From assembly GCA_038501785.1 (NCBI GenBank), contig JBAMJR010000073.1:2480001-2544000 (forward strand): a DNA stretch of 64,000 bases, written 5' to 3'. This DNA is from Myoxocephalus aenaeus. Lineage: Eukaryota; Chordata; Actinopteri; Perciformes; Cottidae. Below, in pieces: positions 53,672 to 64,000 of the stretch (its first letter is position 1; every line of letters starts with the position of its first letter). The translations under genes were made by a program, and so were the position numbers. The notes below the pieces were generated by a model that was not told the DNA's origin, did not search any database, and worked only from the letters and a program-made list of their open reading frames with translations.

Positions 53672-53763
<92 letters not shown>
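53672..53763 (+). repeat. Long perfect (GT)n microsatellite
   Basis: 92 bases, 46 units without interruption. Confidence 0.98.
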
Positions 53764-53765
<2 letters not shown>

Positions 53766-56700
53766 AGTGGATGCAGCTGGACTGGATGGATGTATTATTG
53801 ATGTGCTGTTAGCACTCCCAGGGAGTTGCAGTCTCATCAGAGTTTGCCAGGGGATTAACAGACTCAAAAAAGCAAACCAGGGAAAAGGCACAGAGCAGAT
53901 CCCTCATCCGAAGCCCACCCTCCTTCCTCTCCCTCACAGAAATGAGCCATCAATTAAAGACAAAAGGCATTATCTTCATTTGAGACATCTGGCTGCGTCC
54001 AACACAGTGGAATTATTGATTAGTTTTGATTTTATCTAACGGCCTTCGACTGTGGTACAGTTTTCAAATGACACGGCATGTGTAATGACTTTCCACTGAT
54101 TACACAGTTGGCACAGCTCTGAGATGGCCATTTCTAGTTTTATGTGTCTACCTTTCCTATTTACTATCTTGTCTTTACCCAAATAGCCACACAACATGGC
54201 TTCGCAAACATAAAACAGTAATGTACATGTCCAGTCAGCATATCAGTGAGGAGCTGCGTTTACATCCTGCTTCCTGTCATCCTCCGTGATGGTTTCCTTA
54301 GGCTGGGGAGAAGCACAGCCCGTGGACAGAACACCAATCCTTAACTCGACCAATCAGAGTGAGAGAGAACACCACAGAAACTCATATATCCACCTTATTC
54401 ACTCTGTCATTTTACTTTCCCACTTTGCTCATTTGTCTTCCACAAATTCTGTCAATGTATGTTTGCATTTGAATTTTACACAGATAAAAGGAATTGACTG
54501 CATGCAAAATATCTAGCTGTGTTGTATTCCTTTGGTGGTAAATATATTGAGTGGAAAAATTAAATATCCCCCTTTGTTCAGCTGTTGCAGCTGTTGCAAT
54601 TCACAACATGGATAGGAGTCTGCAGGCAATGCCTAGCATCTGTGAGGCTGAGCTTCGGCACAGCGGCGCTTTGAGCTAAATACTCAATATTCTCACATGC
54701 TCACAATGACAATCACTCATACAAGTGTTTCAGCTTGAACAAAACACAAACTACAACTACGGTTAAGGGAAATATGAACATCATCATGTCACAATGGAGC
54801 AATAGGAAAAGTCAGAAGATCACCAAAGTCAGTCCGGTTCATCCTCTGGGAATTATAGATGTCTGTAAAATATTTCATGCAATCCATCCAACAGTTGTAT
54901 ATTATTAGTATTTCAGTCTGGAGAAAAGTGGAGGACTGAACGACCCTAGAGCCATATACTGCTCGGGTTTCTCTTCTCTGAGTTGTTGTGAGGAGGCGGC
55001 TCTGTATAAGTACACTGGTGATGCTCTTCAAACAGAATGTGTGTATCTGATGAGAGATTATCAGTACTAGTTTGCAATTTACTATCTTAACTGTCATTTA
55101 ATTTTTCAGATAATAACCTATTTTAAATGTATGTGTGTATACAGTCTATGTGTACAAACGCAAACAGAAACAGTTGTTTTGTCCATGGTTGTGTTCGTAT
55201 GTGTGCGTAAAGCTCAGAGGTGTCTCAGCGCAGCAGGAGAAATACTTTCAGTGTGGGGGCACCTTCAGAGGGTTGACAGAAAAGGCAGATATCAGCCTCC
55301 TGCTAGGCCCAGGCCCAAGTAAGCTGGGAAAAAGGAAAGACTTTAGAAGGAGGGGTTCAGTCCTGGGAATCCTCCCTGAACCCACATTAAAGACTGACGA
55401 TGCCAGAACGCACCAGCCTTGAAGATCAAATAGAGCGAAGATGCAAGCTGTGAACCAAGAAGGTTTTGCCATGCCAGTGCTTAATTATTGACATTTCCAG
55501 CGCTGCAAGTCAGTTTTGTCAACTCAGTAAGAGAAAATACACTTACATTTTGCTTTAACCCAATTAGTTTCATCAGACCAAGGCTTGTCCTTACGGCAGC
55601 ATGATGAGCTCGCTGTAAATACAAAAATATAGTGCTACTGGATGAAATATACCAATGTCATATTTGCATATACTTTGAAACTACAAATATAAAAAGCTAT
55701 GGAAGGTTTCAGGAATAAATGCATATATTTTTGTACGTTATGACTTGGCAGACTGACATTAATGGGTGCCATACTTATAGTGCCTGCATTATTCAGAGTG
55801 CAAACATCAAGCCCCAAACATGTACTTTCAAACGTGTGCACTCCTTTTACTCAGTGTGCAAAATACCCAGTAGCAATGGGGGGGTCCCAACCATTTTTTG
55901 CAAGGTACAAGTAATTAGCTTTTTTTTTTAGAGACCCTCGAAAAAATTTAATTGAACCTTTCAGGGGTCTCAACTGTCAATCAAGGGGTCTCAGACCCCA
56001 GAGACCCCTGTGTTTCACACACTGCTTTTACTACTCAATAAGCTATACTCTGTCTAAGCACTTTCAGCTTTTGTGAAACAACGCCATTTTATGAATTATT
56101 AAAACAGCAGTGTCAGAGCCTTGGACACCATTGATACTATTCAATTGCCTCGGCCCCTTTGACTGACAGCTGACAAGTGTTTTCTTCAGTCTAGGGTCTA
56201 TGAAGCCCACATCTCTGGACACCATAATCCTAATATAATTATCTGTGCGCTGTAAAAGCCTGTTGCACTCCAAAGCAAATCACATTAAGGTGCAAGGGGT
56301 TTTAGACATTTGCCTCCATCCCACCAAGCAGGCACAGCATGGGGCCAGCTCATGTGTCATTTCCTATAGACTGCAATCTGACTGATACCCATTGAGATGA
56401 GTTCCCTCGCGCTGCTACTTTTCTAGCTGAGAGCACTGGGAAATGGAGCTGTGTCACTATACTTGGGTTCTCCAACCATGAATGTGTTTTCAGCAGCAGT
56501 GGAAGAAATGGGAAATGTGTTACTTCAAAAATGTTTAAAGACCACGGCTAATAGGGCACGAAAAGAGAAGGTCAAGCAGAAAAATAATGTACTCCGATGA
56601 TAAATGTAGAGTTTTTCGACGATTTCACAGCCATGAACCTCATGCTCAGACCTTGTTTCCGACGCAATTAATAGCCAAAACAAACATGCAGATGTTGGTT

Positions 56701-59700
56701 TTGACTGTAGATATTTAACCCCACTGGTAAAACCATTGGATGGGTGGGAAAAGCTGACAAATGAATAGTGTATGTAGGGGTTCCCTGACTGTGGAGCCAC
56801 AGGCAGGTGAGGCTGTGGAGTTGCAACATAGCATGGCATGCATGACAAAAGAATAATGTATTAATTTACTGAGGTAAGTTATGTTAAATGACCTTCGGCT
56901 CCAGCTTGAACACTGGTTGCAGAAAGCATACGGATGTGGATCAATTTCCAAATGAGAAACCAGGATTGTGTGATGAGGAAATGTGAATGATCAGTGCCGT
57001 CCTACTATATCAAACTTATGTTACAATCTTTATTACTGCATATGGACTATACAGAGAGGTTACTTGTCTGTCCCTGACTAGCCTCTGTGTGTGTAGACAA
57101 GGTGAAAGGGATCTCATTAATCTCTAAAGACAGCTGTGAGCAACTATCTGGGCTTGCACTAGCGGATGAGCTGGTCGCCTTGCAGTTTATTACTAAGCAC
57201 ACAGGGACACGTCTCTCTCGCCATGGTCAATTTGTTGGCCAAATTTCTACAACAAACTTAAACCTATGCACTGCTTCTTTTAAGCTAAATTAAAACCCTA
57301 TTCATATGATCAAAAGATGGCTAAATAATTGTCCACAAAGCGTAGTGTCAAGTGTTCCTGAGTAGATGGTTTTATTCTATGGCTGTACTATATTCAGTCT
57401 ATGTTAGTCAGACAACATTCACATATTGATTCTGAATATTTGTCCATGGTTCAAGAACCTAAGCACACAGGTTGTGCAAACCAGTTATTGACGGAACTTT
57501 TAAACTCCTGAGAAAATATTAGCCAGAGAAAAGGCCGTTACACAGACGGTTGTCATGTTATCCAAAAGGATATGCTGTAAGAGAGCCTTTATCCCTACAG
57601 CAGTCAGTGATCTGAGCAAAAGCAGGTTATCTTGATTTTTGACATATGGATTTAGGAATGAGGCTAAGTAGGCAGGTGTCTACTGTCAAGTTATATTTTC
57701 ATGCATCCCTGAAATGAGACTGAGTGCACATTTCCAGCCATAATAAGACTTTTGTGTCATTTTCTACACTAAGAAAAAAAAATGCTATATCTTTCAGGGC
57801 AAAGACCTGTTTTGTGACCTTTTTGCCTGTGCTTTATTGTAGTAATTGAATGTACAGCATATAGAAGTCTCGATCATCTCTTAATACAGTGTAGGCAGGA
57901 TTAAAACAGTATAATTTAAAAGCCAGGATCTGAGTGCTGACAAAATTCTTCCATTGTCTGTGGATGATATCTTAAATGGCAGTGGTGCTGATTTGTGGTT
58001 CAGTCTGCTCTGAGTCAAATCAATACAGATCCAGTACAAAGGTAAGTACTGGATTCTCCTTGTGTGACTTTTACTTTTCCCCCTACCAACACAGCTAGCA
58101 GAAGAAATGGGAACCTTCAGCAGAGTTGTTTACTCTGTGAGTCTGTCTTACTTTGCCACTCTATTTCTATGAACCTCTATCACTCCATGGTAAGAATAGC
58201 CCATGCTTCCTGAGACCACTTAATTTGTTGTGGTGGAAGAGTTCACAACTGACCTGCTATCAATTGTTGTGTTTCAATATCTTGAAACACAAGCAAAAGG
58301 ATATAATACTAGTCATAAAAGATGAGGGATTAACTGTGTAGATGGCTGAGGCAAAGAACATGTGTGAAATGTTCTTCTTGTGGTGACTTTTCAACAATTC
58401 TGCCAAGATAACTCAACCACATGCTTGGTGATTATACCACTGCCCTATTTTAACGCAAATTCTGATAGTAGTTCGCTAACATTTAATATACATTTAAAAA
58501 ATCTGCATAACCCTTGTTGACAATTGACTTGTATTACAATTATGATTAAGTTATATAAAAGGTACTCATGCTGTAACAAGTTTAATTACAGAAGATATTC
58601 AGTATGTTCTCATCATTACATTTACTGATACAATCCACTGTTTCTATTGTTCTTTACCAAAAAACAGCCTCCGAAACTAACTATAGAACATGTGGGCTTC
58701 AGCTGAGTCATGACAGTACAGCATACATTTGTCTTTATCTTCTATTTTCATTTTTTTTTTTCTCCGGAAAAAGAAGGAAAAAAAACGTACAAGAACCTTT
58801 CAAACTGTCAGACCTTAGTGACCTCTGTCCATGCCAAACTGTTTATCCTGCATCTGCATCAGCTTAACCTTGTCAGTCTCCTGCCTTATTACCAACTCTG
58901 CTTATTCCATGCATTACTAGTACATGCAGATGGAGAATGTTCAGCAAACTCAGTCAGGCATAACTAATCACTCTTGCAGATTGGTTCCCGATTTTGACAG
59001 GTAGCTCTGGTGGCTGGAGTGTATGATTATGTGCATAAATATCAGCGTTTGCACAGGTTGCCATTGTCCTAACTGGTCTCCAAAAACAGACTGAGGCAAG
59101 GTCATGATCTAAACCCTCATTTCCCCCCACCTGCTGGACATGTGTTTTAAGTTTCTAAAAAACAAGTATTTTGACATAACTTTTTTCCCTGGGGCAAAAC
59201 TTGTCATTTCATTTCAGCAGCAGCCAAATACTCCAGCAATCACTCTTAATTCTCAGATATCTAGAGTTGATAGTAGAAGAAGTGTAACCAAAAGCATTTA
59301 ATCATATTTCTTTGGAGAATTGATTTGATGAGTCTTACATAGTAATTGTTTAGGGACGATTTGTTCCGACTATTTATCCACAAGCCAACCCAGAGATAGA
59401 TAGAGTTATTGTCGTCAATGCCTTTCGATACAAAATGAAGACTGTTGCTGCCTCATCTTAAACCGAGAAGCTATTCCAAGGGGAGACATTAGTCTGCAAC
59501 TCAGTTTTTCACTTCAGAGTGACTCCTCGTGGAATGGCTCCAGCCTGACAATTCAATCCACTGTTCGTTTTCATGCGCTGAGCCTGGCTGCATAACCACA
59601 TCTGAATGCATGAAGCGGTCTCTGCATCCCTGACTGTAAATGAGGCCCAGACATTGTTGTACATCACATAAAGACCCTTGGGAGAAAGCTCAGGTTTCAA

Positions 59701-60700
59701 TTATTAAAATGCATGGGGAATTTCTGAGGCGACATACGTTTTTGTAAGGACACTTGGTCTGGAAATATTTTGAAGAAAAAAGAAGGCATGGTGTCTCTGT
59801 TATGTTGCAGGTTAAATTGTCCCGTTTCCATTTCTTGAACCAAGAAAGTATAATCCTCTCAACATTGCACATTCTAAGTGTGATGAACCTAAAACCTCTT
59901 TTTTAACAGAGGCAACCTCCCCCAGCGTCTTGATAGCACAGAGATCATCTTTGAGTCAATTTGTTGACCCAGTAGTGGGTCTATCTGCTGTAAAACATGT
60001 CCGTACAATATGAGAAACAATTTTCATTTCCTGACTTCTATATTCCTCCTCTTCTCTCTTTTACCAAATGTCAATTTTCGGTGAGACTACCATCTTCCCT
60101 TCACTTGCAAAATAGGTAGAGGAGCTAATGTAGGGGTCGAACATAATTTCACTGCCCCCAAGTAATTTATGCACTACTCAATGTGTCACGAGTAAAAGGT
60201 TGAGTTCTCCCAATGCCCTCAGGTAAAGATTTTGTTGGTCAGCTGACCATAGAGCTGCCTAAAGATGGTTACTCACATGGCATTGGGATTAAACAGTGAT
60301 TCTCCTCATCTTGAGTACAGCAGATAATTTTTTTTTTGCAGTTAAAAGCATAGCTGCCTTAAGTTATTATTATCAAGCTGTAAATTATCTACCCTTGGTG
60401 TATTAACATCCGTGTTAGAAAAATATATATATGTTTTCCTATTTTTTATTTATTTCCACGACACCTAGTCAAATACACATTTTTCTCACCTCCACACGCT
60501 CCTCACTATCAGAATACTGCCAATTTACATTTAAGATAATGTGTGGAACCAGACTGCACATTGCAAATCCAATTTCCTCCTCCATCACTCTTGTAAATGA
60601 CAAGTGTCATGACACACCAATATGACTGAACACATTGTGAAGACCACAGCCAACAGCTAGCCGATATGAACATGGCAACATGCACATATACTGTTCCTAC
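53764..60700. other. TE-poor non-coding block
   Basis: No gene or mobile element recognised across almost 7 kb. A cluster of GGGGTCT / AGACCCC inverted words lies at 55963-56009. A weak 38-bp splice-flanked segment lies at 58004-58041. The plus-strand frame at 55135-55422 before a GTAAGC at 55319 is not supported by homology. Confidence 0.5.
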
Positions 60701-60705
60701 ATGAG

Positions 60706-61060
60706 TGTAACGCCCTGTCTGTGTCTTCCCAGTGTTTCCTGATTGTTTATTCGCTTCACCTGTTCTCGTTCCAGATTCCTCCCTCCTCGTGTGCCTTTCC
60801 CCTGTGTGATTTAAAAGCCCCAACCTTATTTTTTCCACCTGTGCCTCGTTGCCTGTCTTCCCCTGGTCAGTTGCAGGATTGTCTTCTTTGTCTCTCATGT
60901 ATGGACAGCGACTTTGAGTTGTAGTTTTCACTTGTTTGTTTCCCCTACCAGTCTTTATCTTTGTTTGTGACTTTGTTTAGTAAAAGACCTTTTTAATTTT
61001 GCCCTCCACCTGGCCTCCTGTCTGTTTCCTCTGCTCCTGAGTCTCTGCCTCTCACACAAC
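60706..61060 (+). mobile_element. Gypsy-type solo LTR, 5' portion
   Basis: Starts TGTAACGCCCTGTCTGTG. Contains a TATA-like GATTTAAAAGCCCC, a C/T-rich region, GTAAAAGACCTTTTTAATTT as the poly(A)-side block, and CTCCTGAGTCTCTGCCTCTC near the end. TGAG at 60702-60705 recurs at 63011-63014. Together with the remaining 12 bases at 62999-63010, the LTR totals about 367 bp. It is interrupted by the fold-back element. No internal retroelement genes are present. Confidence 0.7.
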
Positions 61061-62998
61061 TGTATGGAGGACCGGAAATGACTTAATTATAAATAAATAA
61101 ATACAGGAATAAATAAATAAATGCTTAAATAAATGTATAAATAAATGCAGGAATAAATAAATAAATGCTTAAATAAATGTATAAATAAATACATGAATAT
61201 ATAAATATAAGTCATACCTAAACAGGACATCATTAAATAAATCTATTTCTACATTTCTGTATTTCAATATTTATTTATGCCTGTATTTATGTGTCCACAC
61301 GTATTTCTTCATTTATTTATTTCTGTATTTATGTGTCCTTGTATGCAAATGAGCTGGGGCGGTCCGAACCTCTGTCTAAAGCATGATTGGTCACAGGAGT
61401 GTGATCGCTCCTGCTATGTTGTGCTCTACTACTTCTGCCTTGCACATGTTGTTGAAGTTGGCAAGCTTAGCTAACCGTTAGCAGAAGTCCGGATTTTCAA
61501 TGCCCTGTCCGGAGTGCGGCGCAGCATCAAGCCGGACGCGTATTTGTCCTCCTTTTTGCATACCTGCAAACTTGTCACCTTACGGCGACTGGCCAGCTAG
61601 CGACTGGCCAGCTAGCGTTTCTGATATTAGAGTGGTTGTGATCTTCATAATAGAAGATCTTTGATGAGTCTTGGCCAATCAGCGTTAAGATGTCTCCAGG
61701 CCGTTTCTCAATACGCGTTCTTCTCTGTACTTGATGAGGAAACTCACAACTGAAAGTTGACGTTCTCTGAATACTACTGTTGTTGAGTCACAACATGTAC
61801 TTTTAGGATGTTTTCAGGCGAGAAGTTAGTTGTTTAAGCATCAAATCTGTGATCGGTTATTCAAGAATCAGCCGACTTAAAAAGATACACCAACGAGTTG
61901 AGTTCCTGCTCACGGGACCGTGAGCTCCGCAGCACCGGGCCGTCAGCGCTCTGCTGCCCGCCGAGAGCAGCCTGATCGCGGCAGGACTTTTAGAAATGAT
62001 CCGCTGGCTCCGATTTCTCCGTAGCGGTTATACATGAGATATCATTCTGTTTTGAGGATCTAACGACCAATCTTTATTAGTTTATTATTTATTCACAGTA
62101 ACGTTACATCAGTTTGACGGCGGGAAAGGTTAAGATTCATAACTTAAGATTTGAATTGAACTTTTACTTTGAACTACAGCGGTGTTTTATAACTTTTTAC
62201 CAAATTGATTGCAATTATATAAAATATATAAGAAAACAATACATAAAAAATACATATTAATTCATTGTTAATTACAATTAATAATTACATATTAATAATA
62301 TATTACATATATAAGATATACATTACATATACATATAACAAATAAAAATACATATTAATTAGTTGATAAAGCAGGGTATGCTCCAAGGAGATCAATTACA
62401 GTAACAAGGGCTCACATCTCTCTTCACACTTAATAAAATCAAACTGCACCCCTCCTATGCAATTATTCACAGCCTCACAAAATACCGCATAGTTTTTGGT
62501 GTTTTTGGTGTTATAGATATGGTCACCCTAGCCTAGACAGCTTTTTGACTTAATCTACAGTGGCCATGTGCCAGGGATCGGTTGCTTCTGTCTTGCTCCC
62601 CTACTTGACCAATCCTGTTTAACAATGAGGTTCGGACCGCCCCAGCTCATTTGCATACAAGGACACAGAAATACAGAAATAAATAAATGAAGAAATATGT
62701 GTGGACACATAAATACAGGCATAAATAAATGAAGAAATACAGAAATGTAGAAATACATTTATTTAATGATGTCCTGTTTAGGTATAACTTATATTTATAT
62801 ATTCCTGTATTTATTTAAAAATGTATTTAAGCATTTATTTAAAAATGTATTTATACATTTATTTAAACATTTATTTATTCATTCCTGTATTTATTTATTT
62901 ATTTATTTATACATTTATTTAAGCATTTATTTATTTATTCCTCTATTTATTCCTGCATTTATTTATTTATAATTAAGTCATTTCCGGTCCTCCATACA
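61061..62998. mobile_element. Fold-back DNA transposon with ~330-390-bp inverted arms
   Basis: Left end TGTATGGAGGACCGGAAATG and right end CATTTCCGGTCCTCCATACA are exact inverses. The inverted similarity continues inward through AAATAAATAAATGC-type repeats, a conserved AAACAGGACATCATTAAATA block and GAGCTGGGGCGGTCCGAACC, to GATTGGTCA at 61385-61393 (left) and TGACCAATC at 62606-62614 (right). The 1.2-kb centre has no transposase. It contains a perfect 15-bp tandem pair (61585-61614) and a very AT-rich stretch (62210-62360). No sure target duplication is visible, so the superfamily is not assigned. Confidence 0.85.
61585..61614 (+). repeat. 15-bp tandem duplication
   Basis: GCGACTGGCCAGCTA twice in a row in the centre of the fold-back element. 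Confidence 0.95.
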
Positions 62999-63010
62999 CC
63001 CGGTCGTGAC
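62999..63010 (+). mobile_element. Gypsy-type LTR, last 12 bases
   Basis: CCCGGTCGTGAC continues CTCACACAAC from 61060. It gives a plausible LTR terminus (fish gypsy LTRs often end GTCGTGACA) and is followed by the TGAG duplication. Confidence 0.6.
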
Positions 63011-63014
63011 TGAG

Positions 63015-64000
63015 AGGAAATAATAATATAAAGACAAGAAAACCAACCAAGCCTCTTCAGAATATGTTCAACAGTATCACATGATTTTTACCTAAAAGGA
63101 CAATGTTGCCTTGATTTACTTAAAACTGACAACCCACTATTTTCTGTTTGAGTGCGACAGAAAAAAAAAGGCAGAGGCAACAAATAAGAAAAAACTGCAT
63201 TCAATGACTAGACTGAACTAGACTTATCTTTCACTCAATTGCCTCTTGAATCTATTCAGCATGCTGAATTGGCGTCAAAGAGCCTAGAGAACACTACATA
63301 CATGGTTGGCCTCACATGGCCTAATGGAAAAAAGGTTAATGGTGGCCAAGGATGTATTCAGAAAGACTGTGTTCCAAAATGGTGCTTTGTTTATTTCTTT
63401 GAAAGAAACTCAAATATGCTGAAGAGGGTGGTAAGGCACAGGTTTCCACTTTGTTGACATCCTGCCGGGTCCCCACACTCATGAATGACGTGAAATGAAA
63501 ACATTGTGGCATTTTGAGACTTTTCAAATCTTATTGGATTAAATGAATCAAATTATACACATTTGTATCTGTTAGTGGTGCCCAACAAGGTAATCATCGT
63601 ACAGCCTTTCCTTTTATAGTGATTGTGTATGTGATATGATATTAGGATATATTTATAAATTGGGAATAGAAATAATCAATGTAGGTTCTCACAAAGATTG
63701 TAATACTACCCTGTGCGTGTGTGTGTGTGTGTGCGCTGGGGGAAATCTATAAAAGCAAAGCAATGGCACTCTGGCACAACCTGATTAGGTTTGAGCTGAG
63801 CTCAGAAATCAAAATTAATTTAAAAAGATGCTCCGGCTCTCTACCATTACCTGAGGCAGGGCCATTAAGTTAAGAAATAGCTGCACAAGCACGGTTCATC
63901 TAAACTAAGACGATTCAGGTGTTCTATTGGTTGCTAGTGCACCACTGCTGTGAGGTTCTGATATGTGAAGTAATTAACATCCATAGCAGTACAATGAGGA
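63015..64000. other. Unique non-coding sequence with short (GT)n
   Basis: A (GT)n run lies at 63716-63733. No gene recognised. Confidence 0.5.

Noticed and set aside
53579..54039. Valine/cysteine-rich and histidine/threonine-rich open frames across GT/CA repeats (also at 14269-14490, 29694-29930, 45163-45519)
   Set aside because: They are produced by reading dinucleotide repeats. No frame outside the repeat has family resemblance.
55873..55930. GGGGTCCCAACC...TTTTTTGC-like start resembling a hAT end
   Set aside because: Only about 25 bases are similar, and no partner end or duplication was found.
58004..58041. 38-bp segment between TTCAG and GTAAGT
   Set aside because: The donor is perfect, but there is no polypyrimidine tract before the acceptor.
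60509..60931. 140-codon minus-strand frame
   Set aside because: It runs across the start of the gypsy LTR on the opposite strand and resembles no protein.

Overview
The window is vertebrate nuclear DNA, almost certainly from a ray-finned (teleost, probably percomorph) fish. The evidence is long CA/GT microsatellites, hAT, PIF/Harbinger-like and fold-back DNA transposons, relics of L2/CR1/Rex-type LINEs, Ty3/gypsy-type LTR pieces and a tRNA-derived SINE, all of kinds common in fish genomes. There are no bacterial or viral genes, no operons and no CRISPR arrays. No protein-coding host gene can be called with confidence: nearly all open frames are short, unrelated to known families, or made by microsatellites. 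The window reads as a gene desert or very long intron(s). A few isolated splice-flanked segments (2739-3210, 19412-19443, 27689-27782, 40297-40455, 49024-49080) are offered only as low-confidence exon candidates.

Layout. 1-4289: unique sequence with a GC-rich double hairpin (1755-1842) and a possible terminal exon with two AATAAA signals (2739-3385). 4290-5740: a MITE with 34-bp inverted ends, abutting a decayed LINE ORF1 with an SGNH-esterase signature. 6590-7755: a decayed LINE reverse transcriptase with a YVDD box. 9440-15345: three blocks of a degenerate AT-rich satellite (theme TATACTATGACTTTTTATGACA), broken by a LINE 3' end, two head-to-tail LTR fragments and a LINE ORF1 relic, and containing an exact two-copy duplication of a 287-bp unit. 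15355-15835: another LINE C-terminal relic. 15840-22336: mostly unique sequence. 22337-23179: Harbinger-like element. 25096-25823: hAT element with a perfect 8-bp target duplication. 28205-28700: a fish repeat with an 18-bp hairpin. 30559-30794: L2-type 3' tail. 30964-31797: hAT element with a BED-finger transposase remnant. 32203-32436: SINE. 32660-33110: possible LTR. 33110-49000: TE-poor, with one dispersed repeat carrying a CTCF-like motif (41634-42005). 49157-49885: hAT element with a perfect 8-bp duplication and CpG-rich cargo. 49894-60700: TE-poor. 60706-63010: a gypsy-type solo LTR split by a 1.94-kb fold-back element.

The parts do not form a pathway. The visible biology is layered transposon insertion: some insertions keep exact target-site duplications (25096, 49157) or allow nested insertion to be ordered (the fold-back inside the LTR), while all LINE coding relics are frameshifted and dead. 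The long TE-poor blocks could hold conserved regulatory elements, which only cross-species alignment can show. Nothing here amounts to a clear new biological system. The most unusual structures are the fold-back element with very long arms, the degenerate satellite field with its recent segmental duplication, and the isolated signal-peptide-like exon at 49024-49080.
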